Of a DNA stretch of 64,000 bases, positions 50,914-60,249 are shown in pieces; the first letter of the stretch is position 1; the number at the start of each line of letters is the position of its first letter. The stretch comes from JASLQO01 sp002327525 (GTDB lineage Bacteria > Pseudomonadota > Gammaproteobacteria > Pseudomonadales > Azotimanducaceae), in the NCBI GenBank assembly GCA_030744435.1, contig JASLQO010000002.1, positions 62,001 through 126,000 on the forward strand. Direction: 5' to 3'. Below the pieces are notes generated by a model. That model had not been told where the DNA came from. It did no database searches and saw only the letters and a program-made list of their open reading frames with translations. The position numbers were made by a program, and so were the translations under genes.

Positions 50914-51941
50914 AAGTGCTGCTGGTCAAGATGTCCTCCCTGGGTGACGTGGTGCATGCGCTGCCAGGGGTAACGGATGCGGCACGTCACGGTGTGCGCT
51001 TTGACTGGGTCGTGGAGGAAGACTTCGCGGACATCCCGGCATTACACCCTGCCGTGGAGGAGGTTATTCCCATCGCCTGGCGACGGTGGCGGACATCCGC
51101 CTGGCGGTCGCGCTCTGAGATGAGGACCTTCCTGTCACTACTGCGCGCGCGCCACTATGACCTCATTCTCGATACTCAAGGATTGATCAAGAGCGGCGTG
51201 GTCGCGCGCTTCGCACGAGGTGCGATACGTGCCGGGTACGATGGACAATCTGCCCGCGAAAGCATGGCCACGTGTTTCTACAACCGCCGTTTTAATGTGC
51301 CCACCGGCACGCATGCGGTGGTTCGCCAGCGCGAGTTGTTTGCCACCGCGTTGGGTTACCTGGCCAATGGCATTCCCGAGTTTGGTCTGGAGGTTCCTAG
51401 CGAACGTGTGGAAGATCAGGTAGTGCTGGCACATGGCACTACCTGGGAGAGCAAGGAGTGGCCGGAGCCCATGTGGATCGAATTGGCGCAGTCCATGCGC
51501 AGTGAAGGGCTGAGACCGGTTTTGCCCTGGGGCGACGATGAAGAATACGCGCGTGCTGAGCGCATTGCCTTGAGGTCGCGCGCGGAAATCCTGCCGCGGA
51601 CAAACGTGGGTGGGCTTGTGAAGTTACTGGCCGGCGCCGGGGCTGTCATAGGTGTCGATTCAGGACTCACGCATCTGGCGGGCGCCCTGGGTACGCCCAC
51701 GGTGGTCGTGTATGGTGCAACCGATGCGCGATTGACCGGTGCACGAGGTGCCGGGGTCCGCAACTTGTCCTCGACACTCGAATGCGCGCCGTGTTTACGG
51801 CGGACGTGCAGCCACGGTGGAGCAGCACTGATCAGAAACGGAGCACCGGTGACACCGGCATGCTTCGCGAGCGTGGCACCCGAACGAGTGTGGCAAACCC
51901 TGCAGGAGCTTATGAATGCACCTCGCATTCTGCATCTTTAA
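50910..51941 (+). CDS. waaC: LPS heptosyltransferase I
   Basis: A 343-residue GT9 enzyme that adds the first heptose to Kdo in the inner core. Seen: KVLLVKMSSLGDVVHALPGV at the N-terminus, DTQGLIKSG, HGTTWESKEWP, and GVDSGLTHLAGALGTPTVVVYGAT (written here in parts: GVDSGLTHLA, then TPTVVVYGAT). The start is TTG at 50910, overlapping the waaF stop; the open frame further upstream lies inside waaF. Its last 26 bases overlap the next gene. Confidence 0.94.
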   Translation: MKVLLVKMSSLGDVVHALPGVTDAARHGVRFDWVVEEDFADIPALHPAVEEVIPIAWRRWRTSAWRSRSEMRTFLSLLRARHYDLILDTQGLIKSGVVARFARGAIRAGYDGQSARESMATCFYNRRFNVPTGTHAVVRQRELFATALGYLANGIPEFGLEVPSERVEDQVVLAHGTTWESKEWPEPMWIELAQSMRSEGLRPVLPWGDDEEYARAERIALRSRAEILPRTNVGGLVKLLAGAGAVIGVDSGLTHLAGALGTPTVVVYGATDARLTGARGAGVRNLSSTLECAPCLRRTCSHGGAALIRNGAPVTPACFASVAPERVWQTLQELMNAPRILHL

Positions 51942-54171
51942 GTATTTCCCCTACGGCGGCATCCAGCGCGATCTGATGAAGCTGGTGGAGGAGTGTCGCG
52001 GTCGAGGAATGACCGTGCGGGTGTATGCGGCCAAGTGGAATGCGCCATTCCCACAAGGGCTGGATTTACGTCTGGCCCCCGTGCGCGCCCTCACCAATCA
52101 CCGCCTGTACGAGCGTTTTGCCGATTGGGTGCGAGACGATCTCGCCGAATCGCCGGTGGATGTGGTGGTGGGTATGAACAAGATGCCGGGACTCGACGTT
52201 TATTACGCCGGAGATTCCTGTTATCTCGACAAGGCGAGTACACAGCGTGGCATCTGGTACCGAACGCTGCCGAGGTATCGTTCGTTCGTACGGGCGGAGC
52301 GTGCTGTGTTCGATACGGGAGTGGATACGGAAATTCTCACTATATCGGCGCGGCAGAAATCCACGTTCAGGCGCTACTACGCTACCCCTGCGGAGCGCTT
52401 CCACGAATTGCCGCCCGGGATCGAGCGCGACCGGGTTGCACGGGAAGATGCCGAGGCGGTGCGCGCCGAGTTTCGCGCTGAGTTCGGGATAGGTGAGCAG
52501 GAGCAGCTGCTGCTGTTTGTGGGATCTGGATTCGTGAAGAAAGGTCTCGACCGCACCCTGCTCGCGTTGAAGGCGCTACCGCGCCGACTGTATAGAAATA
52601 CCCGTCTGTTCGTGATCGGAGAGGACAACGCAGATCCGTTCATGAGACTCGCGCGGCGCCTCGGCGTCGATACGCAAGTCACTTTCTTCGCCGGTCGTGC
52701 GGATATCCCGCGTTTTCTGTTTGCCGCGGACGGGTTGCTGTTGCCGGCTTACGACGAAAACGCCGGTATGGTGATACTCGAAGCGATGATTGCCGGTTTG
52801 CCGGCGCTGGTGAGTGGCAACTGTGGGTACTCGCCTTATCTGAGGGAGGCCGATGCAGGCATTGTAAGTGCGGAACCGTTCGACCAGGGCGCGTTCGATA
52901 CCGAACTCGTCGAACTACTGACTTCTCACGAACGCGCAGGCTGGTCTTCCAACGGGCGTGCACTGGCGCAGGCGGATATCTATTCGCTGGTGCCGCGGGC
53001 AGTGGACATCATCGCATCGGTCGGCGCCAGGGCGGAGCTGGTTGCCTTCTGTCTGTTCGCCTATTTCCCCTATGGTGGGCTGCAGCGTGATTTTTTGAAG
53101 GTAGCACTCGAGTGCGTGCAGCGAGGCTACCGTGTGCGCGTGTACGCGATGAGTTGGCAAGGCGGCGTGCCGGACGGTATCGAGTGGGTGCCCGTGCCGC
53201 AGAGCGGATTGACTAATCATCGCATCACGGCTCGCTTCGCACAGTGGGTGGCGGGTGACCTCGATCGGCGACCGGCGGATTGCGTGGTCGGCTTCAACCG
53301 TATTCCGGGACTTGACATCTACTACGCGGCCGATTCCTGTTTCGAGGAGAAAGCGAGAAGCCTGCGATCGCTGTGGTATCGATACACAGCTCGTTATCGG
53401 CTGTTTGCACGCTTTGAGCGGGCGGTGCTGGATCCAGGAGGTGACACGCGCATTCTCGTGCTTACCGAGCAGCAGCAGAAACAGTTTCAGGCGCACTACG
53501 CCACGCCGGACGAACGCTTCGATCTCATGCCGCCGGGTATCGGTACGGATCGCCGGCGCCCTGGAGATGCGGACACCGTTCGTAAGGAATTTCGTGCCGA
53601 ATTCGAACTCCACCCCCAGGATCGCCTGCTGCTCCTGATCGGATCGGGTTTTGTGACCAAGGGTGTGGATCGGGCTATCAGGGCACTCGCAGCACTACCG
53701 AACGAGCGTGGGGTGCGTACGCTGCTGTTCGTCATCGGTGAGGACTCTGCGCGCCCCTTCGAGAAGCTGGCGGGTGATCTAGGCATCGGCGAGCGTGTGC
53801 GCTTCTTTCAGGGACGCGACGATGTGCCGCGTTTTCTGCAGGGCGCTGATCTAATGATCCACCCGGCGTATCTCGAGAGCGGGGGCATCGTGCTGCTTGA
53901 GGCCATCATTGCTGGACTGCCGGTGCTTGCGACGCAAACCTGCGGATTCGCTCCGCGTATCCTTCACGCGGACGCGGGCTGTCTGGTGCCGGATCCGTTC
54001 GAGCAGAAAAGGCTCGATGCCTTGTTGCAGGACGCGCTAGAAGACAGCGCGCGGCTGGCTCGCTGGTCCGCCAACGGCATTCGCTACGGCCAAAGCGCTG
54101 ATCTGTATGCCATGGGGCCGAAAGCAGTAGACGTGATCGAGGCGCGTCTGAAGGAGCAGCGCAGTGTCTGA
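51916..54171 (+). CDS. Didomain WaaG-type LPS glucosyltransferase (two fused copies)
   Basis: A 751-residue protein made of two complete WaaG/GT4 units, about 1-372 and 374-751. WaaG adds the first hexose of the outer core from a nucleotide sugar and is normally about 375 residues. Each unit has the family start (FKYFPYGGIQRD; FAYFPYGGLQRD), the MPGLDVYYAGDSC or IPGLDIYYAADSC segment, SGFVKKGLDR with Lys209 or SGFVTKGVDR with Lys582, and the E-x7-E pair (Glu281/Glu289; Glu654/Glu662). About half of aligned residues agree by eye, so the copies are old and both retain active-site residues. The frame is continuous through the junction near residue 373. AGGAG lies 7 bases before ATG 51916. Confidence 0.9.
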   Translation: MHLAFCIFKYFPYGGIQRDLMKLVEECRGRGMTVRVYAAKWNAPFPQGLDLRLAPVRALTNHRLYERFADWVRDDLAESPVDVVVGMNKMPGLDVYYAGDSCYLDKASTQRGIWYRTLPRYRSFVRAERAVFDTGVDTEILTISARQKSTFRRYYATPAERFHELPPGIERDRVAREDAEAVRAEFRAEFGIGEQEQLLLFVGSGFVKKGLDRTLLALKALPRRLYRNTRLFVIGEDNADPFMRLARRLGVDTQVTFFAGRADIPRFLFAADGLLLPAYDENAGMVILEAMIAGLPALVSGNCGYSPYLREADAGIVSAEPFDQGAFDTELVELLTSHERAGWSSNGRALAQADIYSLVPRAVDIIASVGARAELVAFCLFAYFPYGGLQRDFLKVALECVQRGYRVRVYAMSWQGGVPDGIEWVPVPQSGLTNHRITARFAQWVAGDLDRRPADCVVGFNRIPGLDIYYAADSCFEEKARSLRSLWYRYTARYRLFARFERAVLDPGGDTRILVLTEQQQKQFQAHYATPDERFDLMPPGIGTDRRRPGDADTVRKEFRAEFELHPQDRLLLLIGSGFVTKGVDRAIRALAALPNERGVRTLLFVIGEDSARPFEKLAGDLGIGERVRFFQGRDDVPRFLQGADLMIHPAYLESGGIVLLEAIIAGLPVLATQTCGFAPRILHADAGCLVPDPFEQKRLDALLQDALEDSARLARWSANGIRYGQSADLYAMGPKAVDVIEARLKEQRSV

Positions 54172-54985
54172 ACTGTTCCTACGAGAGGATCTCGCCACTC
54201 ATTTTGGCGGACTCGATGTGCTTGAGATAGCAGATCGTTTGCAGGGCGAGGTTTACCGACAGGTGGCTCGACGCCGCACTGTGCGCATGGAGATTGGTGG
54301 CCGTGCCTACTTCGCCAAGGTGCACGAAGGTGTCGGTTGGGGAGAGATTTTCAAGAACTGGATGGTTTTGAAGCCGGCGGTGATCGGAGCCGAGAACGAG
54401 TATCTCGCCTGCCTCCATCTCGAGGCCGCCGGTGTGAGGGCACCGACCGTCGCCGGGTATGGATCCAGTGACGGGGGTGCGGCGCAGCGCACTTCCTGGG
54501 TGATCTGCGATGAACTGGCCGGACATCTAAGCCTCGAGGATTTGGTAGCCGACTGGGAAGCACGAGCGCCAACCTCTTGTCAGGTGCACGCGCTGGTGGA
54601 GGGAGTGGCGTCCTTTGTCAGGAACCTGCACGGGGCTGGTGTGGTGCATAGGGATCTATACATCTGCCATCTGTTGATCGATCAGGCAGCGTGGCGGGAG
54701 GGTGAAGTGAAGCTCGCGGTGCTCGACCTGCACCGGGCGCAGATACACGATCGCATTCCCCGGGAATGGCTTCTCAGGGATCTGGCCGCGCTGTTGTTTT
54801 CAACACTGGATCTGGGTTTGAGCCGGTACGCGTGGTTGCGTTTCGTGCGGCGATATCGCGGCCGGGATTTGCACGATGTATTTGATGAGGAAGGCAAATT
54901 CTGGCGGTTGGTTCATGCGCGCGCGCAGCAGCTGTATAGAAAGGGCGAAAGCAAGGGTCTCGTGAGCGGGGCATTCCGGCAGTGA
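54164..54985 (+). CDS. waaP: LPS core heptose I kinase
   Basis: A 273-residue kinase that phosphorylates heptose I of the LPS inner core, which stabilises the outer membrane. Seen: the ATP-binding Lys52 in YFAKVHEGVGWGEIFKNW, E77 region in GAENEYLACLHLEAAG, the catalytic loop HRDLYICHLLID with Asp164, and LDLHRAQI as the DFG-equivalent. The usual HRDCYICH sequence has Leu in place of Cys here. The start is GTG at 54164, overlapping the didomain gene by 8 bases; its stop overlaps the next gene by 4. Confidence 0.93.
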   Translation: MSELFLREDLATHFGGLDVLEIADRLQGEVYRQVARRRTVRMEIGGRAYFAKVHEGVGWGEIFKNWMVLKPAVIGAENEYLACLHLEAAGVRAPTVAGYGSSDGGAAQRTSWVICDELAGHLSLEDLVADWEARAPTSCQVHALVEGVASFVRNLHGAGVVHRDLYICHLLIDQAAWREGEVKLAVLDLHRAQIHDRIPREWLLRDLAALLFSTLDLGLSRYAWLRFVRRYRGRDLHDVFDEEGKFWRLVHARAQQLYRKGESKGLVSGAFRQ

Positions 54986-56367
54986 CCCTGCTCGACGCGG
55001 AAGCGGTGGCAGCACTCGGTCGAAATCTACCGGCATCGATAGAAATTCCGGTGGACGGTGGCCGCTTCGAGGGGGGAGAGGTGTTGCGCATGTTGCCCGG
55101 GCGTCGGCTGGTGTTGGGAGGACGTTTCCAGGATCGCACGGCCGTGATGAAAGTGTTCGTCGGTCGGAACGCGCGGCGCTATTACGAGCGGGAGCGGCAA
55201 GGCCTGGGGATCCTGTCGGCAGCAGGTGTTCCGGTGCCCGAAGCCTTTTGGCAGGGTTCGGTGCCGGCACGGGGTTGGGGCATGATCAATGCCTGGGTGG
55301 AGGATAGCCGGCCGCTGGGTGATGAGGACTGGGAGCAGGCACCGGTGCTGGCCGCCGTGTTGGCGGTGCTCCACGATGCCGGAGCGACCCACGAGGACCC
55401 GCATCTCGGTAATTTCCTAGTCGCACCCCGGGGTGTTGTCTGTGTGGATGGCGATGGTGTACGACGAGGTGCGGGCCGTGTGACGGAGACCGGTGGACTC
55501 GCCAACCTGGCTCGGATGATCGCGCAGTATCCGCCTCGGCCGGATCAGGATCTCACCGGGGTATTGCACACCTACGAAAGGAAACGAGGGTGGGGGGTAA
55601 ACGAAGACCGGTTGCAGCGGCTGACCCGGCATCTGAGCGCCGCGCGCCGCGAACGCACGGAGCGCTACCTGGACAAGACCCTGCGTGATTGCACGGAGTT
55701 CGCTGAGAGGCGCGTAAAGGGTTCGTGGCATATACACCGGCGTGACGCTGCCTCTGCCGATCTCATAAGTTTTCTCGAAGATCCGGATGCATGGCTCGCG
55801 GATGAGAGCCTGTTGAAGGATGGCAACTCGGCAACCGTGTACCGCACGCGCATGGCGGAGCGCTCGGTCATCGTTAAACGCTACAACATCAAGGGATTTG
55901 TTCATCGGGTACGGCGCTGGATCAAGCCGCGAGCGCGAATCGCCTGGCGCAACGGACACCGGCTTGCCTTCCTGCGCATTCCGACCTCCACCCCGATCGC
56001 GCTGGTCGAGGAGCGCACCGGCCCCCTGCGCGGACGGAGCTGGATCGTGATGGAGGACTGCGGTGACGAGGATTTGTTGGGTGTCGTCAACCTGGGTGGC
56101 TGGCAGAAAAACTGGCTCGACCAGGTGGCCCGAATCCTTATAACCTTCCGCGTTCTCGGTTTGAGTCACGGCGACATGAAGGCCAGCAACTTCCTGATTC
56201 TCGATGGCCTCGTCAGCATCGTCGACCTGGACGCCCTCGCAGAGGCGCCGGAACGCTGCGAACGCGACATCGAACGCCTCATTGCCAACTGGGAGGGACA
56301 GCCGCGGCTGCTCGAACCGCTCATGGATACCCTTCGTATGCACGGACTGCTGGAGACCACACATTGA
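54982..56367 (+). CDS. Tandem kinase-fold protein, LPS core-modifying (InaA/WaaP-like)
   Basis: A 461-residue protein with two kinase-like lobes. Lobe 1 (about 1-225): Lys57 in AVMKVFVG, catalytic loop THEDPHLGNFL with Asp139 and Asn144, and VDGDGV as metal loop. Lobe 2 (about 245-461): Lys299 in SVIVKRYNIKG, SHGDMKASNFLI with Asp398 and Asn403, and IVDLDAL. Both lobes keep the key residues, so either or both could phosphorylate LPS core sugars. It occupies the position of a hypothetical kinase of similar size (PA5006) in the P. aeruginosa core cluster, as I remember it. The start is GTG at 54982. Confidence 0.8.
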   Translation: MTLLDAEAVAALGRNLPASIEIPVDGGRFEGGEVLRMLPGRRLVLGGRFQDRTAVMKVFVGRNARRYYERERQGLGILSAAGVPVPEAFWQGSVPARGWGMINAWVEDSRPLGDEDWEQAPVLAAVLAVLHDAGATHEDPHLGNFLVAPRGVVCVDGDGVRRGAGRVTETGGLANLARMIAQYPPRPDQDLTGVLHTYERKRGWGVNEDRLQRLTRHLSAARRERTERYLDKTLRDCTEFAERRVKGSWHIHRRDAASADLISFLEDPDAWLADESLLKDGNSATVYRTRMAERSVIVKRYNIKGFVHRVRRWIKPRARIAWRNGHRLAFLRIPTSTPIALVEERTGPLRGRSWIVMEDCGDEDLLGVVNLGGWQKNWLDQVARILITFRVLGLSHGDMKASNFLILDGLVSIVDLDALAEAPERCERDIERLIANWEGQPRLLEPLMDTLRMHGLLETTH

Positions 56368-58094
56368 TCATTCTCGGATTGTCAGGGGCGCTCGGTCACG
56401 ACCCTTCCGCTGCGCTCCTGATCGACGGCGAGATCGTGGCGGCCGCGGAGGAAGAGCGCTTCATTCGTGACAAACATGCGCATGGACACATGCCCGTCGA
56501 AGCTGCTCGCTATTGTTTAGGGCATGCCGGAATAACCGGTGCCCAGGTGGACGTGGTAGCGTTTCCGTACGCCCCCATCAGCCTGTTGCGGCCTGACCGC
56601 TGGCATTACGCACGTCGATACTGGTATGCGCCGGATCGCTCTCTCGATGCTCTGTTGAATGGCAATCGACGCTTCCGGCGTAATCGCGGCCGGGTGATGA
56701 AAGCAGGCGATGAACTCGGTATTGACTGGGAGCGCACGCAATTCGTACCTGTAGAGCATCACTTGTCGCACGCCTCGAGCGCCTATCATCTGAGCGGCTT
56801 TCAGGAAAAAACCGCGATCATGGGGGTGGATGGCAAGGGCGAGTACGCAACTACGTTCTTCGGCTATGGTGAGAACGGACGCATCCATCGTATCAAGGAA
56901 TTCTACGACCCCGACTCGTTGAGCGGCGCCTATGGGGCGATGACACAGTATCTCGGATTCGAGATGCTGGACGGCGAATACAAAGTCATGGGCATGGCGC
57001 CGTACGGCGACCCGCAACGCTATGACCTGTCCCGCATTTTCCAGCCCAAGGGTAAGGGCTTCGAAGTGGACGCCAGATATGTCAACACCGTCGGTCTGCG
57101 GCGCCACAAGGACGAGGGTGTCGGTTTCTACTTCAGCGACGCCCTGATCGAGTGGTTGGGTCCGAGGCGCAAAGGGGATGTGGCGGACGAGCCGTACATC
57201 CACTACGCCGCCTCGATGCAAAAACTGTTCGAGGACTGGTGCCTGAAGCTGATGGAAACCTACCTCGGCGACATTCTCGCTCAGACCGGTAGGCTCGCTT
57301 TTGCCGGTGGAGGTGCGCTCAACGTGAAACTCAACCAGCGCATCGTTGCGCGCGATGACGTGAGCGAGTTGTTCGTACAGCCGGCCGGAGGCGACTCGGG
57401 CACCTCGCTGGGAGCCGCAACCTACGTTGCTGCGCAGCGTGGAGAAACACTCTCACGCATGAACCACGTCTACCTCGGGCCAAGTTACAGCAACGCGCAA
57501 TGCGTGGAGGCGGTTACATCGAGTCGGTACGCGCTCGAACACAAACAGCTGGAAGATCCGGTGTTGCAGACGGCCGCTTTACTGGCCGATGGGCACCCGG
57601 TCGCCTGGTTTCAGGGGCGCATGGAATTCGGCCCCCGCGCGCTGGGCGCGCGCAGCATTCTCGGCTGTCCGAGCGTGCCCGGCATCGCTGACCGCATCAA
57701 TGAACAGATCAAGTATCGTGAACGCTGGCGGCCGTTCTGCCCGAGCGCCCTCGATCGCGTGGCCGCGGAAATCATCCAGACTGACCACCCTGCTCCTTTC
57801 ATGACGATTACATTCGAGGTGGCCGAGCAGTGGCGCGATCGCATCCCCGAGGTGGTGCACGCGGACGGTACCGCAAGGGTGCAGATTGCCACGCGTGATA
57901 CCAATCCGCGTTACTACGCGCTGCTAGAGCAGCTGGAGAAACTCACCGGCAATGGTGTGGTGCTCAACACGTCGCTCAATCGCCGGGGCGAACCCATGGT
58001 CTGCTCTCCGCGGGACGCCATAGAGATGTTCATGGGTTCCGATCTCGAGTACCTGGTACTTGAGGATACGCTGGTTACCAAGCGCGATGTCTGA
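56364..58094 (+). CDS. LPS core carbamoyltransferase (NodU/WapO-like)
   Basis: A 576-residue carbamoyltransferase of the NodU/HypF-Kae1-like family. Seen: GLSGALGHDPSAALLIDGEI at the N-terminus, the metal-binding EHHLSHASSAYH, VMGMAPYGDP, FAGGGALNVKLN and, in the YrdC-like C-terminal part, WFQGRMEFGPRALGARSIL and NTSLNRRGEPM. In P. aeruginosa the homologous WapO carbamoylates heptose of the LPS core, and the gene context here is the same. The start is TTG at 56364, overlapping the previous stop by 4 bases. Confidence 0.9.
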   Translation: MIILGLSGALGHDPSAALLIDGEIVAAAEEERFIRDKHAHGHMPVEAARYCLGHAGITGAQVDVVAFPYAPISLLRPDRWHYARRYWYAPDRSLDALLNGNRRFRRNRGRVMKAGDELGIDWERTQFVPVEHHLSHASSAYHLSGFQEKTAIMGVDGKGEYATTFFGYGENGRIHRIKEFYDPDSLSGAYGAMTQYLGFEMLDGEYKVMGMAPYGDPQRYDLSRIFQPKGKGFEVDARYVNTVGLRRHKDEGVGFYFSDALIEWLGPRRKGDVADEPYIHYAASMQKLFEDWCLKLMETYLGDILAQTGRLAFAGGGALNVKLNQRIVARDDVSELFVQPAGGDSGTSLGAATYVAAQRGETLSRMNHVYLGPSYSNAQCVEAVTSSRYALEHKQLEDPVLQTAALLADGHPVAWFQGRMEFGPRALGARSILGCPSVPGIADRINEQIKYRERWRPFCPSALDRVAAEIIQTDHPAPFMTITFEVAEQWRDRIPEVVHADGTARVQIATRDTNPRYYALLEQLEKLTGNGVVLNTSLNRRGEPMVCSPRDAIEMFMGSDLEYLVLEDTLVTKRDV

Positions 58095-59139
58095 AACGGC
58101 CGTCAACACGCTGCTGCAAATTTGCCCGAATGACCACCCGCCTTTCCGCGATCTCTGTGCCGTGTACGCGCGCGCTGCCGGGGAGCTCGGCATGCGAGCT
58201 CGTACGGTCTATCTCGCCCCGCCCATGGGCGCGCGGGGCGCACAGGGCGAGCACGCGGGTGTGTCCTATCTCGGCTGCGAAGATCTCGGCCGCTCGCGGC
58301 AAGTGACTCGCGCTTTTAACGCAGCGGTCGATGCGGGGCCCGGCACGCTGGTTCTCTGCCACCGCTACAGGGCTTACCTAATATGGCTTCGGTCCGGGCA
58401 GAGCGCGGCGCGCGTGATCGCGCTGGCGCACGAATTCGGTTTTTTCAAACGCTTGCAACGTCGCGTCATCAGGCGCGTGCTGGCGCGAAAAGTAGAGTTC
58501 GCGGGCGTTTCGCCGGCCGTGGTGGTAGAACTGGAAAAAACGGTGGCGCGTGCGCACGAATTGCCGAACGCGTTGGATCTCGAACAGCTCAAAGCCCTGT
58601 CGCGTGACGAGGCACGACGTGCCCTGGGCCTGCCGGCCGAAGGCCGCCTGTGTGCCGTAGTTGGTCGGCTGCATCGAAAGAAGCGCCCGGATCTCGCGCT
58701 CACCGCCTTCATCGCGGCGGACCTGCCAGGCTGGCGGTTGGTGTTTGTCGGCGATGGCGAGCTGCGGGGCGCCCTTGAAAGTCAGGTGAGAGGTGAGTCG
58801 GTGATCTTCACTGGCTTCGTGGAAGACGCGCGCCGCTATCTGGCTGCATTCGATGCGCTTCTGATGACCTCCAGTGCAGAAGAGGCATTCGGCATGGCCG
58901 CGCTCGAGGCCATGGCGGCCGGTCTGCCCGTGGTGGCACCCCGGGTGCCGGGACCGCAAAGCGTGCTTGGCGAGTGTGGCTACTATTTCGATGATGCGAG
59001 TAGCGAACCGGTGGCGCGGGCGCTGTGTGCAGCCGCACGTGATGGTGGGGAGCGCGCGGAAGAGGGCATTGACCGTGTGCGGCGAGACTTTTCGCTGAGT
59101 GCTGTGGTGCGGCGTCTGGATTCGTTGCGTTACTTCTAG
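58087..59139 (+). CDS. GT4-family glycosyltransferase of the LPS core cluster
   Basis: A 350-residue GT-B glycosyltransferase. Seen: a C-terminal domain with VVGRLHRKKRPDLALTAFI, VFVGDGELRGALE, VIFTGFVEDARRYLAAFDAL and the E-x7-E segment EEAFGMAALEAMAAGLPVV. By position it corresponds to WapH, an outer-core glycosyltransferase of Pseudomonas, but its sugar donor and acceptor are not readable. The ATG at 58087 overlaps the carbamoyltransferase stop by 8 bases. It is the last gene of the overlapping operon. Confidence 0.88.
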   Translation: MSETAVNTLLQICPNDHPPFRDLCAVYARAAGELGMRARTVYLAPPMGARGAQGEHAGVSYLGCEDLGRSRQVTRAFNAAVDAGPGTLVLCHRYRAYLIWLRSGQSAARVIALAHEFGFFKRLQRRVIRRVLARKVEFAGVSPAVVVELEKTVARAHELPNALDLEQLKALSRDEARRALGLPAEGRLCAVVGRLHRKKRPDLALTAFIAADLPGWRLVFVGDGELRGALESQVRGESVIFTGFVEDARRYLAAFDALLMTSSAEEAFGMAALEAMAAGLPVVAPRVPGPQSVLGECGYYFDDASSEPVARALCAAARDGGERAEEGIDRVRRDFSLSAVVRRLDSLRYF

Positions 59140-59181
59140 CCCAGGCGTGGCCCGTACGACCCGCCCTTACGCGATTCTCGC

Positions 59182-59247
59182 GTCCGCCGCTGCCGTGTTG
59201 CAGCCCTCTTACCCTCGGACGCAATATGCCGGATATTCCCGGCGGAC
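59182..59247. repeat. Inverted repeat in the gap after the LPS operon
   Basis: GTCCGCCG (59182-59189) and CGGCGGAC (59240-59247) are perfect complements with a 50-base interval, which holds a smaller GCCGG/CCGGC hairpin. It lies between the convergent glycosyltransferase and acyltransferase genes and may help end transcription. I see no coding sequence in 59140-59319. Confidence 0.3.
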
Positions 59248-59319
59248 TGCGCCTCCTTGCAGAGAGAGCAGTGACAAACACGAGCAGCTGTGAACAAACG
59301 ATGATTAGTCAGAGGTTTC

Positions 59320-60249
59320 CTAGTTCTTCTTGTAAAAAGAAGGCTCTCCCTCGGGACGCGTCTTGAAGCGTTTGTGCAGCCACAGGTACTGATCCGGTCG
59401 CTCGCGCAGGACCGCCTCGAGCGTTGCGTTGACGTAGGTCGCCGCGGCCAGTTCGTCGTCGCGTGGGAAGTCCGCCATGATCGGCGTGAACTCGATGCGC
59501 CAACGGCGCTGTTCGTAGTCGCGGTGCTGAGTCATCATGAGCACGGGGGAGTCGTTGAACCGGGCGAGGCGCGCGGTAGCCGTGATGGATGCGGTCTGGA
59601 TGCCGAAGAACGGGGCGAACACCGAGTGCTCGCGGCCATAGTCCTGATCTGCCGCATACCAGATGGCACGGCCCGCGCGCAGGCGTCGCAGGGTCGCGCG
59701 CATGTCGGCGCGCTCGACCACGCCATCGAAATAGAATCGACGTCCACGCACCTGTAGCCATTCCCAGGCCGGATTCTTGTTCGCCCGGTACATTACGTCG
59801 ATATTGCCGAGATCGCGCAGCGCCTGGTTGATGGCGTCCATCACGGCGAAGTGCCCGCCGAGCAGGACCACGCCCCGCCCCTCGGCTACGGCCGCCTTCA
59901 GATGCTCCACTCCCACGAGGTCGAAACGACCGCTCAGATCCCGGCGAGGATTGAGCCACACCATGGCGAGCTCCAGCACGCCGAGCATAACTTCCATGAA
60001 GACGCAGCGCGCGAGCTCTGTACGAGCCTCTTCGTCGAGCTCGGGGAAGCAGAGCCGGAGATTGGTGAGTGTGATGCGCCGTCTGGATCCGCCAAAGCGA
60101 AAAAACAGTGCGCCGAGCGCGTGGCCCAACGGGAACAGCATGGCGAGGGGCATGCGTGCCACCAGCCATCCCAATCCGATGCCGATCCACGTCGGCCACA
60201 CCATCGGAGAGAGGATGTGCCGGTGTTTCTTGATTCGTTTCGATGCCAC
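59320..60249 (-). CDS. Late lipid A acyltransferase (LpxL/HtrB family)
   Basis: A 309-residue inner-membrane enzyme that adds a secondary acyl chain to lipid A precursor from acyl-ACP. Seen: a membrane segment at WPTWIGIGLGWLVARMPL, the catalytic HX4D motif in LLGGHFAVMDA, ADQDYGREHSVFAPFFG and the basic KRFKTRPEGEPS end. Several starts are possible; GTG at 60249 has AGGA 8 bases upstream and keeps the conserved WPTW region, while GTG 60270 would add seven residues. It is on the opposite strand to the LPS operon and convergent with it, and 120 bases divergent from hldE. Confidence 0.87.
   Translation of the reverse strand: MASKRIKKHRHILSPMVWPTWIGIGLGWLVARMPLAMLFPLGHALGALFFRFGGSRRRITLTNLRLCFPELDEEARTELARCVFMEVMLGVLELAMVWLNPRRDLSGRFDLVGVEHLKAAVAEGRGVVLLGGHFAVMDAINQALRDLGNIDVMYRANKNPAWEWLQVRGRRFYFDGVVERADMRATLRRLRAGRAIWYAADQDYGREHSVFAPFFGIQTASITATARLARFNDSPVLMMTQHRDYEQRRWRIEFTPIMADFPRDDELAAATYVNATLEAVLRERPDQYLWLHKRFKTRPEGEPSFYKKN

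Noticed and set aside
51916..54171. The doubled waaG as an assembly duplication
   Set aside because: The two halves differ at about half of their residues, so they cannot be a collapsed or repeated copy of the same sequence.
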